A DNA stretch of 64,000 nucleotides from Streptomyces marokkonensis (GCF_008312835.1 NZ_VSKS01000007.1:248001-312000); one strand, 5' to 3'; shown: positions 17,428 to 26,033, counted from the stretch's first letter. Translations and numbers: made by a program. The notes: generated by a model not told the origin, from the letters alone.

Positions 17428-17454
17428 AACGAGATGGCGCCCCGATTGCTGACA
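17428..17454 (-). promoter_or_regulatory. Candidate ECF41-type promoter
   Basis: On the minus strand TGTCAGC (17454-17448), a 16-base spacer and CGTT (17431-17428). The ECF41 promoter consensus, as I recall it, is TGTCACA-N16-CGTC. The predicted start site would lie about 25 bases before the flavoprotein ATG. Confidence 0.5.
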
Positions 17455-17666
17455 GAAGCCGGGTGTGACCCGCGTCACGGCCGCAGAGGGAGGGCTCGGA
17501 CGTATGCGCCAAGGGTGAGGTTGCCCCGGATCGGCCCGTCGGAGCCACTCCGCGCTGGGAGGATCCGGACAGGCGAGTGCGCCGGTGGGGGCGCGGGTGA
17601 GGCGGGGTGGGCGTGACCGATCGTGGCACGACCGGCCGTGCCGTTCCGGGAGGGGCGGGGCCGGGC

Positions 17667-18491
17667 ATGACGGACCACGGCGTCCGGGACGGACGCGCGG
17701 TGACCGCGGACCGGCCCGGCCGGGAACGGCGGAGCGACGGGCCGGGCGGACAGCGGCCGGGTGACGGGGCGGCGCGTGCGGTGCCCCGTCACGTGGCGTG
17801 TGTGATGGACGGCAACGGGCGGTGGGCGGAGCGGCGTTCGCTGCCGCGGACGGCGGGCCACAACGCCGCGGAGGCCACGGTCATCGACATCATCGAGGCC
17901 GCTCGGTCCGCCGGCGTCGGGTGGCTCAGCCTGTACGCCTTCTCCACCGAGAACTGGAACAGGCCGGGTGCCGAGGTCGACCACCTGATGCGGCTGGTCC
18001 GCCGGGTGGTGCGGAAGCACGCGCCACTGCTGCTCGCCCGCGGCATCCGCTGCCGCTTCCTCGGGGTCGCGGATCCGCGCATTCCCCGGGACCTGGCGCG
18101 GGACTTCGAGGACCTGACGACACTGACCGGCGACAACCGGGGCATGACACTGACCGTGGCGTTCGACCACGGCGGGCGCCGGGACATCGTCGAGGCCGCC
18201 CGGTCGCTGATCCGCAGCGGGACGCCCGCGGACGAGGTGACCGAGCGCCTCTTCGCCGAGCACCTGCCGTGGCCCGACACCCCGGACGTGGACCTCGTCA
18301 TCCGGACCTCCGGCGAGCAGCGCATCTCCAACTTCATGCTCTGGAAGGTCGCCTACGCCGAGTGGGTCTTCCCCGAACTGCTCTGGCCGGACTTCCGGGC
18401 CCCCGACTTCCTCGCCTGCCTGCACACCTACCGGGACCGCGACCGCCGCTTCGGCGGCCTGCCGCACCAGACGAACGGAGACGCACGATGA
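17667..18491 (+). CDS. cis-Prenyltransferase (UppS-family polyprenyl diphosphate synthase)
   Basis: 274 aa from ATG 17667; GTG 17607 would add 20 residues. All active-site blocks are present: HVACVMDGNGRWAERRS (catalytic Asp of DGNGRW at residues 48-53), LYAFSTENWNRP, FDHGGRRDI, DLVIRTSGEQRISNFMLW and WPDF. The enzyme adds isopentenyl diphosphate in cis to an allylic primer. The divergent N-terminus and the context suggest a secondary-metabolism paralogue rather than the housekeeping undecaprenyl synthase. It overlaps the next gene by 4 bp (ATGA), so both are made together. Confidence 0.92.
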   Translation: MTDHGVRDGRAVTADRPGRERRSDGPGGQRPGDGAARAVPRHVACVMDGNGRWAERRSLPRTAGHNAAEATVIDIIEAARSAGVGWLSLYAFSTENWNRPGAEVDHLMRLVRRVVRKHAPLLLARGIRCRFLGVADPRIPRDLARDFEDLTTLTGDNRGMTLTVAFDHGGRRDIVEAARSLIRSGTPADEVTERLFAEHLPWPDTPDVDLVIRTSGEQRISNFMLWKVAYAEWVFPELLWPDFRAPDFLACLHTYRDRDRRFGGLPHQTNGDAR

Positions 18492-19975
18492 GGACAGGAA
18501 CGACCGGCGCGAACCCCAGGGACACCACGCGACCGGCCGACGGAACGCCGGTGTTCGGGCCGGATTCGCAGTTCCACGCGTTCTTCGACGACCCGCGCTG
18601 GGCGCTTGCCGTGATCCGCGCGACCGTGCTGGAGGCTGCCCATCCGCAGATCGGCGCCGCCCTCATCGACAACTCCACCTTCGTCGCCCACCCCTGGCGG
18701 CGCCTGCGCAACACCTTCCTCAGCATGCGGCGCATGTTCGGCGCCGACCCCGCGGTACGCGAGCGGGAAGCCGCCCGGCTCAACCGGCTGCACGCCCGCA
18801 TGAGCGGCTCGGACTCCCGGGGCCGGGCCTACGACGCGATGGACCGCGCGACTCGCGCCTGGGTGGTCGCCACCCTCTTCGAGAGCGCCGTCACCATGTG
18901 CCGGCTGAGCGGCCAGCCGCTCGACCAGGACACGATGGAGCGGATCTACGCCGAGTACCTCGCGTTCCTGGCCGCCCTCGACGGTGACGCCGAAGAACTC
19001 CCCGCCACCCTGCACGACTTCTGGCCGTACTTCGACCGGGTCGTCGAACACGAGTTGGAGAACACCGAGGCCGCCCGCGTCATCCTCTACCGGCTTTTCG
19101 ACCACCTGCCCGCTCCTGCGTTGTTCGACGGCGCGCCGACGCTGTGGGCGGCGGGCCGGGCGGTCGCGGGACCGGTCCTCGGCGCGATCACCGTGGCGTC
19201 GCTCCCCGAGCCGTACCGGCGCCGGGCGGGCCTGCCGGAGATGCCCGGCGCCCAGACCCTCATGCGGGGCGCCTACCTCGCCGCCGGACTGGCCCGCTTC
19301 CTGCCCGAGGGCTGGCTCAACGCCGAAAGCGTCATCGAAGTCCTCTCGCTCTCACCCGCGAGCGACGATCCCCGCTCCCGGACCGTGGCCGCCCTGCGCG
19401 GCCGCATGAAGCGGGCATCGGCCCTGCTCCGCCTCATCGGCCCGCTGGGCGGCGTTCCCCATCCGGCCCCGGCCTCCGCGGCAGACCCGGGAGAGGGACG
19501 GCGCTCAGCGGGGGAGTTCTTCCACCAGGTGCTGGACCAGACCGGCGACGGCCACCTCGACTGGCCCGACCTCGCCGCCATGGCCCGCGAGCTCTCGACC
19601 CGCCTCGACCTCGACGAACCCGAGGAGACCCGGCTCTACGACGCCTTCGCCGCATGGTGGCGTGAACTCCAAACCGCCCTCGACACCGACGGCGACGGCC
19701 GCGTCAGCGCCGACGAGTACGCCGCCGCTGCCCCCTCCCTCGCCGGGCCGGCGCTCATCCGTGTCGCCGACGTGCTCTTCGACGTCACCGACAAGGACGG
19801 CAGCGGAACCATCGACGCGGAGGAGCACCAGGCGCTCTTCCGCACCGCCTTCCACCGCGACCTCACCACCACTGACGGAACCTACGGCCGGAGCGCCTTC
19901 GTGAGCGACTTCCTCTCCTTCATGTCCGCCCGCCGCACCAGCACGCCCTACGACCCTCTCCTCGCTGAAGCCTGA
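18488..19975 (+). CDS. MpaB-family (DUF2236) oxygenase fused to a C-terminal EF-hand domain
   Basis: 495 aa. Residues about 25-260 are a DUF2236/MpaB domain: AAHPQIGAALIDNSTFVAHP, RRLRNTFLSM, GRAYDAMDRATRAWVVATLF, FLAALDGD. This family includes fungal MpaB, which cleaves a farnesyl chain, and the rubber oxygenase Lcp, both heme enzymes. Residues 340-495 resemble calerythrin with canonical EF-hand loops at 399-410 (DTDGDGRVSADE) and 435-446 (DKDGSGTIDAEE) and a weaker one at 350-361 (DQTGDGHLDWPD). The stop of the cis-prenyltransferase overlaps its start, so a prenyl product is the likely substrate. Calcium control of the oxygenase is an inference from the fusion. Confidence 0.85.
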   Translation: MRTGTTGANPRDTTRPADGTPVFGPDSQFHAFFDDPRWALAVIRATVLEAAHPQIGAALIDNSTFVAHPWRRLRNTFLSMRRMFGADPAVREREAARLNRLHARMSGSDSRGRAYDAMDRATRAWVVATLFESAVTMCRLSGQPLDQDTMERIYAEYLAFLAALDGDAEELPATLHDFWPYFDRVVEHELENTEAARVILYRLFDHLPAPALFDGAPTLWAAGRAVAGPVLGAITVASLPEPYRRRAGLPEMPGAQTLMRGAYLAAGLARFLPEGWLNAESVIEVLSLSPASDDPRSRTVAALRGRMKRASALLRLIGPLGGVPHPAPASAADPGEGRRSAGEFFHQVLDQTGDGHLDWPDLAAMARELSTRLDLDEPEETRLYDAFAAWWRELQTALDTDGDGRVSADEYAAAAPSLAGPALIRVADVLFDVTDKDGSGTIDAEEHQALFRTAFHRDLTTTDGTYGRSAFVSDFLSFMSARRTSTPYDPLLAEA

Positions 19976-20210
19976 AGGACCGCCCGGGCGATCACGCGTA
20001 CGTCTCCGGCCGCCGGACCGCGAGCGCTTCACCACCGACCGCTCGGACGGAGCCCTGGCGCCGCCTCGAGCCGGTGCGACAGGCGGATTCTCAGCACCAG
20101 CTCTGATTGGCGGACCTCGGAGGGAAACGGCGCTCTCGGCCCTCGGCATCGCTCTCGTCCGGCTTGTCGAGAACGGCCAATTCCGCCCGCGACGCCAAGT
20201 TGGCGCAGAC

Positions 20211-21389
20211 TCACCGGAGCGCCTCGGCGCTCCGGCCCGCCGTGACCACAGCGCGGAAGGGCAACACGATGAGGAGTGCGATCGCGACCATGAGGCCGCT
20301 CGCCCACAGCGGCCCGAGGTTCCCGGCCGGGGTGCTGAGGGCGGTGGCGGCGATGAGAGGGCCGACGGCGGCGCCGACGTTGAGTGCCGCGGTCGCGTAC
20401 GCCCCGGCCATGGTGGGGGCTTCCGCGGCCTCGTAGAGGACTCGTGTGATCAGGGTGCTGCCCAGTGCGAACGACAGGGCGCCCTGCATGAACACGAGGG
20501 CGAACAAGATCACCGGCTCGTGAACCAGCACGGCCAGGGCCGGCCAGCCGATGAGCAGCAGCGGACCGCCGACTGCGACGATCAGGCCGGGACGCCGGTC
20601 GGACAGACGGCCGGCGACGGTGATCCCGACGAGGGAGCCGGCCCCGAAGAGCACCAGAGCGACAGAGATCCACAACTCGCCCAGCCCGGCGGTGTCGGTC
20701 ACGACGGGAGCGAGGAAGGTGAAGCTGCCGAACGTGGCAGCGTTCACCAGCGCGCCGAGCAGCATCACCAGAAGCAGGGGCCGCCTGGCGAGTTGGGCGA
20801 GCTCCGCCCGCAAGCCGGGCCCGCCAGGCGCCTCCTCCATCGCCCGTCCCGCCGGGACTGCCTTCACAACGCAGAGAGCCGCAGGCAGGCAGAGAGCGGC
20901 GACGGCCCAGAAGGCGGCCCGCCAGCCGAGCACCGCGCCGAGTGCCGACCCGCCAGGGACACCGGCGATCGTGGCCACTGTCGTGCCCGACAGCAGTACG
21001 GCCAGCGCACGTCCCTTTCTGCTGGCTGGGACCAACGTGGCGGCGGCGGTGAGAGCGACGGCGAGGAATCCTGCGTACGCGAGCGCGGCGACGACCCGGG
21101 TGGCGAACAGGACCGGGAAGCTGCTGGTGACGGCACCCACGCCGTGAGCTGCCGCGAAAGCGAGGATGAACCCGGCAAGGCTGGACCGCCTGGGCCAGTT
21201 GCGGGCGAGCGCGGCCACGAGGGGAGCGCCCACGACCATGCCCACCGCGAAGGCCGAGGTGAGGGTGCCTGCTGTCCCGACCGCGACGTCGAGATCCGCG
21301 GCCAGGTCCGGCAGAAGGCCGGCGAGCATGAACTCCGAGGTACCCATGGCGAAGACCGCCATGGCAAGCAGATACAGCGAGAGAGGCAT
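20211..21389 (-). CDS. Chloramphenicol-efflux MFS transporter (Cml/Cmx type)
   Basis: 392 aa, the length of the S. lividans chloramphenicol resistance protein, to which it is similar throughout: MPLSLYLLAMAVFAMGTSEFM, GLLPDLAADLDVAVGTAGTL, TSAFAVGMVVGAPLVAALAR, SGTTVATIAGVPGGSALG, STLITRVLYEAA and AYATAALNVGAAVGP. It is a 12-segment proton antiporter. The ATG at 21389 matches the family start and has TCGGAG upstream. A longer reading would add a polar stretch. No regulator is adjacent. Confidence 0.9.
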   Translation of the reverse strand: MPLSLYLLAMAVFAMGTSEFMLAGLLPDLAADLDVAVGTAGTLTSAFAVGMVVGAPLVAALARNWPRRSSLAGFILAFAAAHGVGAVTSSFPVLFATRVVAALAYAGFLAVALTAAATLVPASRKGRALAVLLSGTTVATIAGVPGGSALGAVLGWRAAFWAVAALCLPAALCVVKAVPAGRAMEEAPGGPGLRAELAQLARRPLLLVMLLGALVNAATFGSFTFLAPVVTDTAGLGELWISVALVLFGAGSLVGITVAGRLSDRRPGLIVAVGGPLLLIGWPALAVLVHEPVILFALVFMQGALSFALGSTLITRVLYEAAEAPTMAGAYATAALNVGAAVGPLIAATALSTPAGNLGPLWASGLMVAIALLIVLPFRAVVTAGRSAEALR

Positions 21390-21827
21390 CGAGTGGCTCC
21401 GAGGTGAGGAGAAGCGCGAGAAGGTCATCTCGTCACCGCGGCCAGCCCCGAGGGCACACGCGCCCGGCCGCAGAACGCGGCGCGACGACAGGGCTACGAA
21501 CTCAGTGGTTCAGGGGCTGACGGCGTGACCGAAAGCCCCCACCGTGTCCGACTCAGGACTCGACATGGCCCGCACGGTACCCGACCGATGCCCGTCGAGG
21601 CATCGTGCTTTTACGGTCTTGACCCGCGCCGCCAAGGTCCTGCTCGCAGCGGCCGCCCTCGCGGTCCTCCGGACTCTCATCCGTGAGCGGCCCGGATACA
21701 ACCCTCGCGGCCCGCCGCGAGTCAGAGAGGCTGCGACGAGGATGGGGGCCTCCGCGCAACCGGTCCGCGGGGATGGCATACGATGCGCGCGACCCTCGTA
21801 AAGATCACATAAAAGGATGTCCGCGTC
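21390..21827. other. Intergenic region between divergent genes
   Basis: 438 bp between the efflux gene and the lipoprotein gene. Both promoters must lie here. I looked for a leader peptide with attenuator hairpins upstream of the efflux gene, as known for some chloramphenicol exporters, and did not find a convincing one. No other gene is supported. Confidence 0.4.
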
Positions 21828-22715
21828 ATGGCACACCGCGCCCCCTATCGTTCTCTTCGCGGCATATCTGCGGTAGCCGCCCTGATCGCGATCGGCGCGG
21901 TGGGCTGCTCGGACGTCACCGACGCCGTCGACAGCGCCAAGGACGGCGCGAAGAAGGCGGCCCGCCAGCGCTCGGTGTTCTCCCTCGACGTCGGCGACTG
22001 CTACAACCCGAACGGCAAGGCCGAGGGAACGGCCTACCTCGTCGAGATCGTGCCCTGCGACGAGGCTCACGAAGGCCAGGTCGTGGGCGAGTTCGCCATC
22101 GACGAGGGCAAGGAGTACCCCGGTGACGACGGGGTCTCGACGATCGCGGACAAGCGCTGCCCGGTCGAGGCGCAGAAGTACGCCCCGGACACCTGGGCGC
22201 TCCCCAAGGGTGCCGCCCTCTTCTACTACACCCCGACCAAGGAGAGCTGGGCGACGGGTGACCGCGCGGTGAGCTGCACCTACACCGCGGAGAAGGGCAC
22301 GCTCAGCGGCTCGCTGGACACGGTGAAATCCCTCAAGCCCGAGCAGACCACGTACCTCAAGGGGTCGAACGCGGTCTACGCGGCCCTGTGGGAGAACCAG
22401 CCCGAGAAGGACACCGTCGAGGCCGACCTGCCGGGCTACAAGGCGCAGGCCAAGGCCGTCGCTGCCGCCCTCGGCACCCATGTCGAGGGTCTGGACGGCA
22501 TCGAGGGCGCCGAGGTCGGCAAGCTCCGCGCGACGCTGACGAAGGCGGCCGGGAACTGGGAGAAGGCCGCGAACGCCGCCGACGCCGACGCGTTCTACCT
22601 CGCCTACGAGCCGGCGTTCACCGACATCGACCCGAACAAGTCGGTCGCCGCCCGGAAGGAACTGGGGCTGGCCACCACCGTTCCGGCCGACGAGGCCGAG
22701 GTCTGGGCGGGCTGA
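21828..22715 (+). CDS. Septum-formation family lipoprotein
   Basis: 295 aa. The signal peptide ends in a lipobox IGAVGC with the lipid-modified Cys at residue 27. The mature part has VGDCYNPNGKAEGTAYLVEI, VPCDEAHEGQVVGEF, RCPVEAQKYAPDTW and AVSCTYTAEKGTLSGSL, the cysteine-paired pattern of the Septum_form (DUF4190-associated) domain. It is expected on the outer face of the membrane. The ATG has AAAAGGATG-type sequence upstream. Despite the name, a role in division is not proven for most members. A strong hairpin follows it. Confidence 0.82.
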   Translation: MAHRAPYRSLRGISAVAALIAIGAVGCSDVTDAVDSAKDGAKKAARQRSVFSLDVGDCYNPNGKAEGTAYLVEIVPCDEAHEGQVVGEFAIDEGKEYPGDDGVSTIADKRCPVEAQKYAPDTWALPKGAALFYYTPTKESWATGDRAVSCTYTAEKGTLSGSLDTVKSLKPEQTTYLKGSNAVYAALWENQPEKDTVEADLPGYKAQAKAVAAALGTHVEGLDGIEGAEVGKLRATLTKAAGNWEKAANAADADAFYLAYEPAFTDIDPNKSVAARKELGLATTVPADEAEVWAG

Positions 22716-22736
22716 CGCCCCGTCGGATGGGCCTGT

Positions 22737-22774
22737 CGCGGGGCCCGCGGCCCTTCGAGGCTGCGGGCCCCGCG
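22737..22774. terminator. 12-bp stem terminator after lipoprotein gene
   Basis: CGCGGGGCCCGC (22737-22748) pairs perfectly with GCGGGCCCCGCG (22763-22774) over a 14-base loop, 22 bp past the stop codon. Confidence 0.8.
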
Positions 22775-23062
22775 GGGCGGTCACCCGAGCGGCATGCGGC
22801 CCGCGGGCACTGTCGAGGCGAGATGTCCCGCCCCGCCGTCACGGCGTCCGCCGGCCGGACGAGTTCCTCGCGTGACGCTGATCCCTGTGCCCGGTCTTCG
22901 GGGACCGCCTTCCGTGCTCGGTCGGCAACTCAGGCGCAGGCGACGGCGACATTCCCTTTTGTCCTCTGGCGGACGCGCGTAGACCACGGGCATCATCTGT
23001 CTGCACCGCCTGCACAGCCGTCCCCCCCCGAGAAGCCTGGCCCACCGCAGGAAGGTCCCCAC
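22775..23062. other. Upstream region of secreted protein gene
   Basis: Together with the preceding hairpin this makes a 347-bp gap between genes. No gene or clear promoter motif was recognised; it must contain the promoter of the secreted protein at 23063. Confidence 0.35.
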
Positions 23063-23578
23063 ATGAAGGTCATCAAGGTCCCGAAGCTCCGTTCGGTCCT
23101 GACCGCTCTGGCCCTCGTCATCGCCCCCGGCGTCGCCGTCATCGGCACCGCCGGCGAGGCCGCCGCCGTCACCAAGATCAGTCACGCCACCGCGACCTCG
23201 ATGTTCCGCGACGTCGGCATCACCTGGTCGTCGTCCGGCAACTGCTCCAACCGCAACAACTCCACCTGTACGTCCTTCGAGCAGCTCAACCTGGCCACCG
23301 CCCAGGGCGCCCAGACCCTCAAGCGGGCCAGCGGCTGCGCCCTGAACATCACCGGCGGTACCGAGACCGGACACGCCTCCGGCACGTACTCGCACTGGAA
23401 CGGCTACAAGCTCGACTTCAGCAAGTACACCTGCGTCGGTAACTACATCAAGAACAACTTCACCTACATCGGCGTGCGCGGCGACGGTGCCCCGCAGTGG
23501 CGCTCCGGCTCCGGCAACATCTACGCCGACGAGGGCAACCACTGGGACGTCCTGTACTACAACTGCGGCGGCTGCTGA
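23063..23578 (+). CDS. Small secreted protein with VanX/LAS-type metallopeptidase signature
   Basis: 171 aa. Signal peptide to about residue 35 (AVIGTAGEAAA then V). The mature 136 residues contain SHWNGYKLD with H111 and D118 spaced as in the HxxxxxxD zinc motif of VanX-type D-Ala-D-Ala peptidases, and EGNHW with E157 and H160 spaced as the catalytic E-x-x-H. H104 is also near. Six cysteines (61, 69, 92, 124, 168, 171) suggest disulfides. It may be a very small peptidoglycan carboxypeptidase or amidase of the LAS fold; that assignment rests on motif spacing only. GGAAGG precedes the ATG. Confidence 0.6.
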   Translation: MKVIKVPKLRSVLTALALVIAPGVAVIGTAGEAAAVTKISHATATSMFRDVGITWSSSGNCSNRNNSTCTSFEQLNLATAQGAQTLKRASGCALNITGGTETGHASGTYSHWNGYKLDFSKYTCVGNYIKNNFTYIGVRGDGAPQWRSGSGNIYADEGNHWDVLYYNCGGC

Positions 23579-23602
23579 GTCCGTCCGACGCCCGGTCCCC
23601 GA

Positions 23603-23641
23603 GGCTCCTCCGGCGGTCGGCATGCTCCCGCCGGAAGAGCC
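23603..23641. terminator. Hairpin terminator
   Basis: GGCTC-c-TCCGGCG (23603-23615) pairs with CGCCGGA-a-GAGCC (23629-23641), one mismatch, 13-base loop, 25 bp after the stop of the secreted protein gene. Confidence 0.75.
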
Positions 23642-23876
23642 GCCCCCGCCGGGCCCACGCCCTGGCACGTCCTCAGCTGCTGTGGCGGCTGAACAGCCGT
23701 CTCCAGCGGGGTCCGGGTCACTCCGCAGAGGCAGGGAGGCGCACGTGCCGCACCGTTCTGATTCCCGAGTTCCGCCACCGTGGACCCGGCCGGGCAACCG
23801 GTGGGGCCGTAAGGTGTATTGGCCCATGCTGTGCGTCGCGGTGGGTCTGCTCGTGAGATGAGAGCACCGGGGCGGC

Positions 23877-24434
23877 TCAGCGCGTGCGGTAGCGCGCGTA
23901 GATCAGTCCACTGTCGAAGGCACGTTCCTCGACCAGCTCGAGATCGAGGCGCACGCCGTCGGGGAAGAACCGCTTGCCGCCGCCGACCACGCTCGTGGTG
24001 ATGAACAGGTGGTACTCGTCCACCAGGCCCGCCGCGACGGCCTGGGCCGCCAGGTTCGGGCCGTCGACGGTGAGGTCGTGGTCGGTCTCGGCCTTGAGCT
24101 TGCGCACCGCGTCCGGGTCGAAGGTCCGCTCGATCCTGGTCCTGGCGCTGGACACCGACTCGAGCGTCGTGGAGTACACGATCTTCTCCGCGGCCTGCCA
24201 GTCGCGGGCGAACTGGAGAATGTGCGGCGGCTGGTCGGGCTCGCTGTGCGCGGTCTCCCAGTAGACCATCGTCTCGTACATCCGTCGGCCGTAGAGGTAC
24301 GTGCCGACTGGGCGGAAGAGGTCGTTGATGAAGGTATGCACCTCCTGGTCCTGGGCCCCGGTGCCCAGGTCGCCCTCCGCCGCCTCGGCGTAGCCGTCGA
24401 GCGAGGTGATCATCGAGTAGATGAGCTTTGACAT
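23877..24434 (-). CDS. RibD C-terminal/dihydrofolate-reductase-fold family protein (paralogue 4)
   Basis: 185 aa. MSKLIYSMITSLDGYAEAAE, YLYGRRMYETMVYWETAHSE, LTVDGPNLAAQAVAAGLVDE and FITTSVVGGGKRFFPDG are the conserved blocks of the reductase fold. It shares the GRRxYETMxYWETA block and the end FDSGLIYARYR-type strand with the gene at 13793, so these two are the closest pair of the four. AAGGAG precedes the ATG by 5 bases. Not in an operon. Confidence 0.88.
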   Translation of the reverse strand: MSKLIYSMITSLDGYAEAAEGDLGTGAQDQEVHTFINDLFRPVGTYLYGRRMYETMVYWETAHSEPDQPPHILQFARDWQAAEKIVYSTTLESVSSARTRIERTFDPDAVRKLKAETDHDLTVDGPNLAAQAVAAGLVDEYHLFITTSVVGGGKRFFPDGVRLDLELVEERAFDSGLIYARYRTR

Positions 24435-24623
24435 GCGTCTCCTTAGGGTACGAGCGCGTCAGTCGGCCGGCGGTCCTGCATGAGGTGACTTCCGCGCGAC
24501 CCGGAACTCATCGATCGGCCGTCCGTTTCCGTCAGGCGCCAGGTCCCGGCCGAAGCGCCTCGTCGGCGGGTTGCCCGCACGGTTCCGCGTCCTGGCCGGC
24601 CGCTGCGCGAAGCGAGTGGCCCC

Positions 24624-25385
24624 CTATCGGTCGAAGGTCGTCATCACGCCCGGGCCGCCACGCTGTCCGGCTTGTTGAATGATCTCTCGCGCCGCGAGGA
24701 TGAGGTCGGCGTTCCTCTCGGCCGGCGTACCGTCGGGCAGCCGGAGCACGTCTTCCAGGCCGATCCGTGCGTCCAGCCGACGGGCGGCGGCCAGGCGAAG
24801 GACGGGCCAGGCGGCTTCGTCTTCGCCGTGCAGAAGGACGGGCGAGGTCGTGGCCGGACGGAGCCCGTCCAGCAGACCGGCCGCGGATGGCACCGCGGTC
24901 CGCGGATCGGTGTCGGTGATCTCGGCCAGGATCCGCAGGACGCGGTGGGACTCCGGCCAGTTGAGGAAACGCCGTGCTGCGGGAGTCCCGGAGTAGATGC
25001 CTGCTTCGATGCCGATACGCCGCTCCAGCAGGGCGGTGGCGACTTCGGCCGCGCCGTCCTCGTGCCAGTTCACGGACGCGTGATCCGGCAGCACAGTCCA
25101 AGACCGGACCTGGGCGGCGCGCGTTTCGGGATCCGGTGTGGCCCAGGCGCCGGTGGTCACACCGACAGGGATGCCCGGGACGGCGGCCCGCACCGCGGTG
25201 AGGGCCGCGGCGACGGCGGCGGGGTCCAGGGTGTCCTCGCCCTCGCCGTTCTTGGGGTGAAGGTGGATGTCCTGGGCGCCGGCGGCGACGGCCTCGCGGG
25301 CTGCCGTTGCCAACTCCTCCGGTGTCACGGGGAGATGAGCGCATTCGGCACGGCCTCTGGCACCGTTCAGACAGGCTTGCAGCAT
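24624..25385 (-). CDS. BKACE (3-keto-5-aminohexanoate cleavage, DUF849) family enzyme
   Basis: 253 aa. LQACLNGARG is the characteristic start, followed by zinc-binding IHLHPKNGE, IPVGVTTGAW, ASVNWHEDGAAEVATALL, GIEAGIYSGT, and VLLHGEDEAAWPVLRLAA near the end. The family condenses a beta-keto acid with acetyl-CoA and releases acetoacetate plus a new CoA ester; the keto acid used here is not known. The ATG at 25385 is preferred over the one at 25394 because GAGAGG then lies 9 bases upstream instead of abutting the start. It is slightly shorter than typical members (about 270-310 aa). Confidence 0.8.
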   Translation of the reverse strand: MLQACLNGARGRAECAHLPVTPEELATAAREAVAAGAQDIHLHPKNGEGEDTLDPAAVAAALTAVRAAVPGIPVGVTTGAWATPDPETRAAQVRSWTVLPDHASVNWHEDGAAEVATALLERRIGIEAGIYSGTPAARRFLNWPESHRVLRILAEITDTDPRTAVPSAAGLLDGLRPATTSPVLLHGEDEAAWPVLRLAAARRLDARIGLEDVLRLPDGTPAERNADLILAAREIIQQAGQRGGPGVMTTFDR

Positions 25386-25448
25386 GGGCGGCATCCTCTC
25401 AGGCGGAGCCGACAGGCCAGGACCGTCTCGGCAGTGCCTCTGTGACGA

Positions 25449-26033
25449 TCACCCGTCGGCCGCCCGCCGCCCCTCCGCCAGGTCCCGTACCGCCCGCTCC
25501 AGCCGCGTCCGCCGAGTCTCCGGCGTAGCGGCCTGGAGCAGCGGGAGCATCACGAGGTAGCGGGCGGTCCGGTCGAGCGCGTCGAACGCCGCACGTGCCG
25601 CCGGATCCGCGGCCAGCGCCGCAGCAAGGTCGTCCGGGACAACAGCTGTCGCCTGCGACGCGTACGCGCGGTCCCAACGGCCGTCCTCCTGGGCCCGTCG
25701 GACCTCGGCGAGGCCGGGCTCTCGCATCCGGCCCGCCGCTGCCAACGCCGCGACCTTCTCGACATTCACCCGTGACCACAGGCTCCTGGGGCGCCGCGGC
25801 CCGTACTTCTGCAGGTAATACCGGTCGTCCAGGCCCCGGCGCTGCCCGGAGATCCAGCCCCAGCACAGTCCCACGTCGACCAGTTCGTCGTCCGTGACCG
25901 ATGCGATCCCCGACGCCTTCTTCGCAACCTTGACCCACACGCCCTCGCGACGGGTGTGATACCCGGCCAGCCAGTCCTCGAAGGCCGCCGCGTCCGGGAA
26001 CGCGACGACTTCCACCCCGTTGAACGCCTCCAT
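25449..26033 (-). CDS. YdeI/OmpD-associated family protein
   Basis: 194 aa. N-terminal YdhG-like domain FPDAAAFEDWLAGYHTRREGVWVKVAKKAS then VDVGLCWGWISGQRRGLDDRYYLQKYGPRRPRSLWSRVN, the highly conserved YdeI core; the C-terminus (VPDDLAAALAADPAARAAFDAL, then ATPETRRTRLERAV) is the Omdp helical domain with the TRxRRI-like motif. The biochemical function of the family is not established. Start at ATG 26033, where the conserved sequence begins. Confidence 0.85.
   Translation of the reverse strand: MEAFNGVEVVAFPDAAAFEDWLAGYHTRREGVWVKVAKKASGIASVTDDELVDVGLCWGWISGQRRGLDDRYYLQKYGPRRPRSLWSRVNVEKVAALAAAGRMREPGLAEVRRAQEDGRWDRAYASQATAVVPDDLAAALAADPAARAAFDALDRTARYLVMLPLLQAATPETRRTRLERAVRDLAEGRRAADG

Noticed and set aside
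17667-21389. A complete terpene biosynthetic gene cluster including the MFS exporter
   Set aside because: Only the cis-prenyltransferase and the oxygenase are coupled. The exporter at 20211 is a typical chloramphenicol pump on the other strand, and no cyclase is nearby.
21390-21827. Chloramphenicol-inducible leader peptide and attenuator upstream of the Cml-type gene
   Set aside because: I found no short ORF with a good ribosome site followed by alternative hairpins in the leader, so control by attenuation is not claimed.
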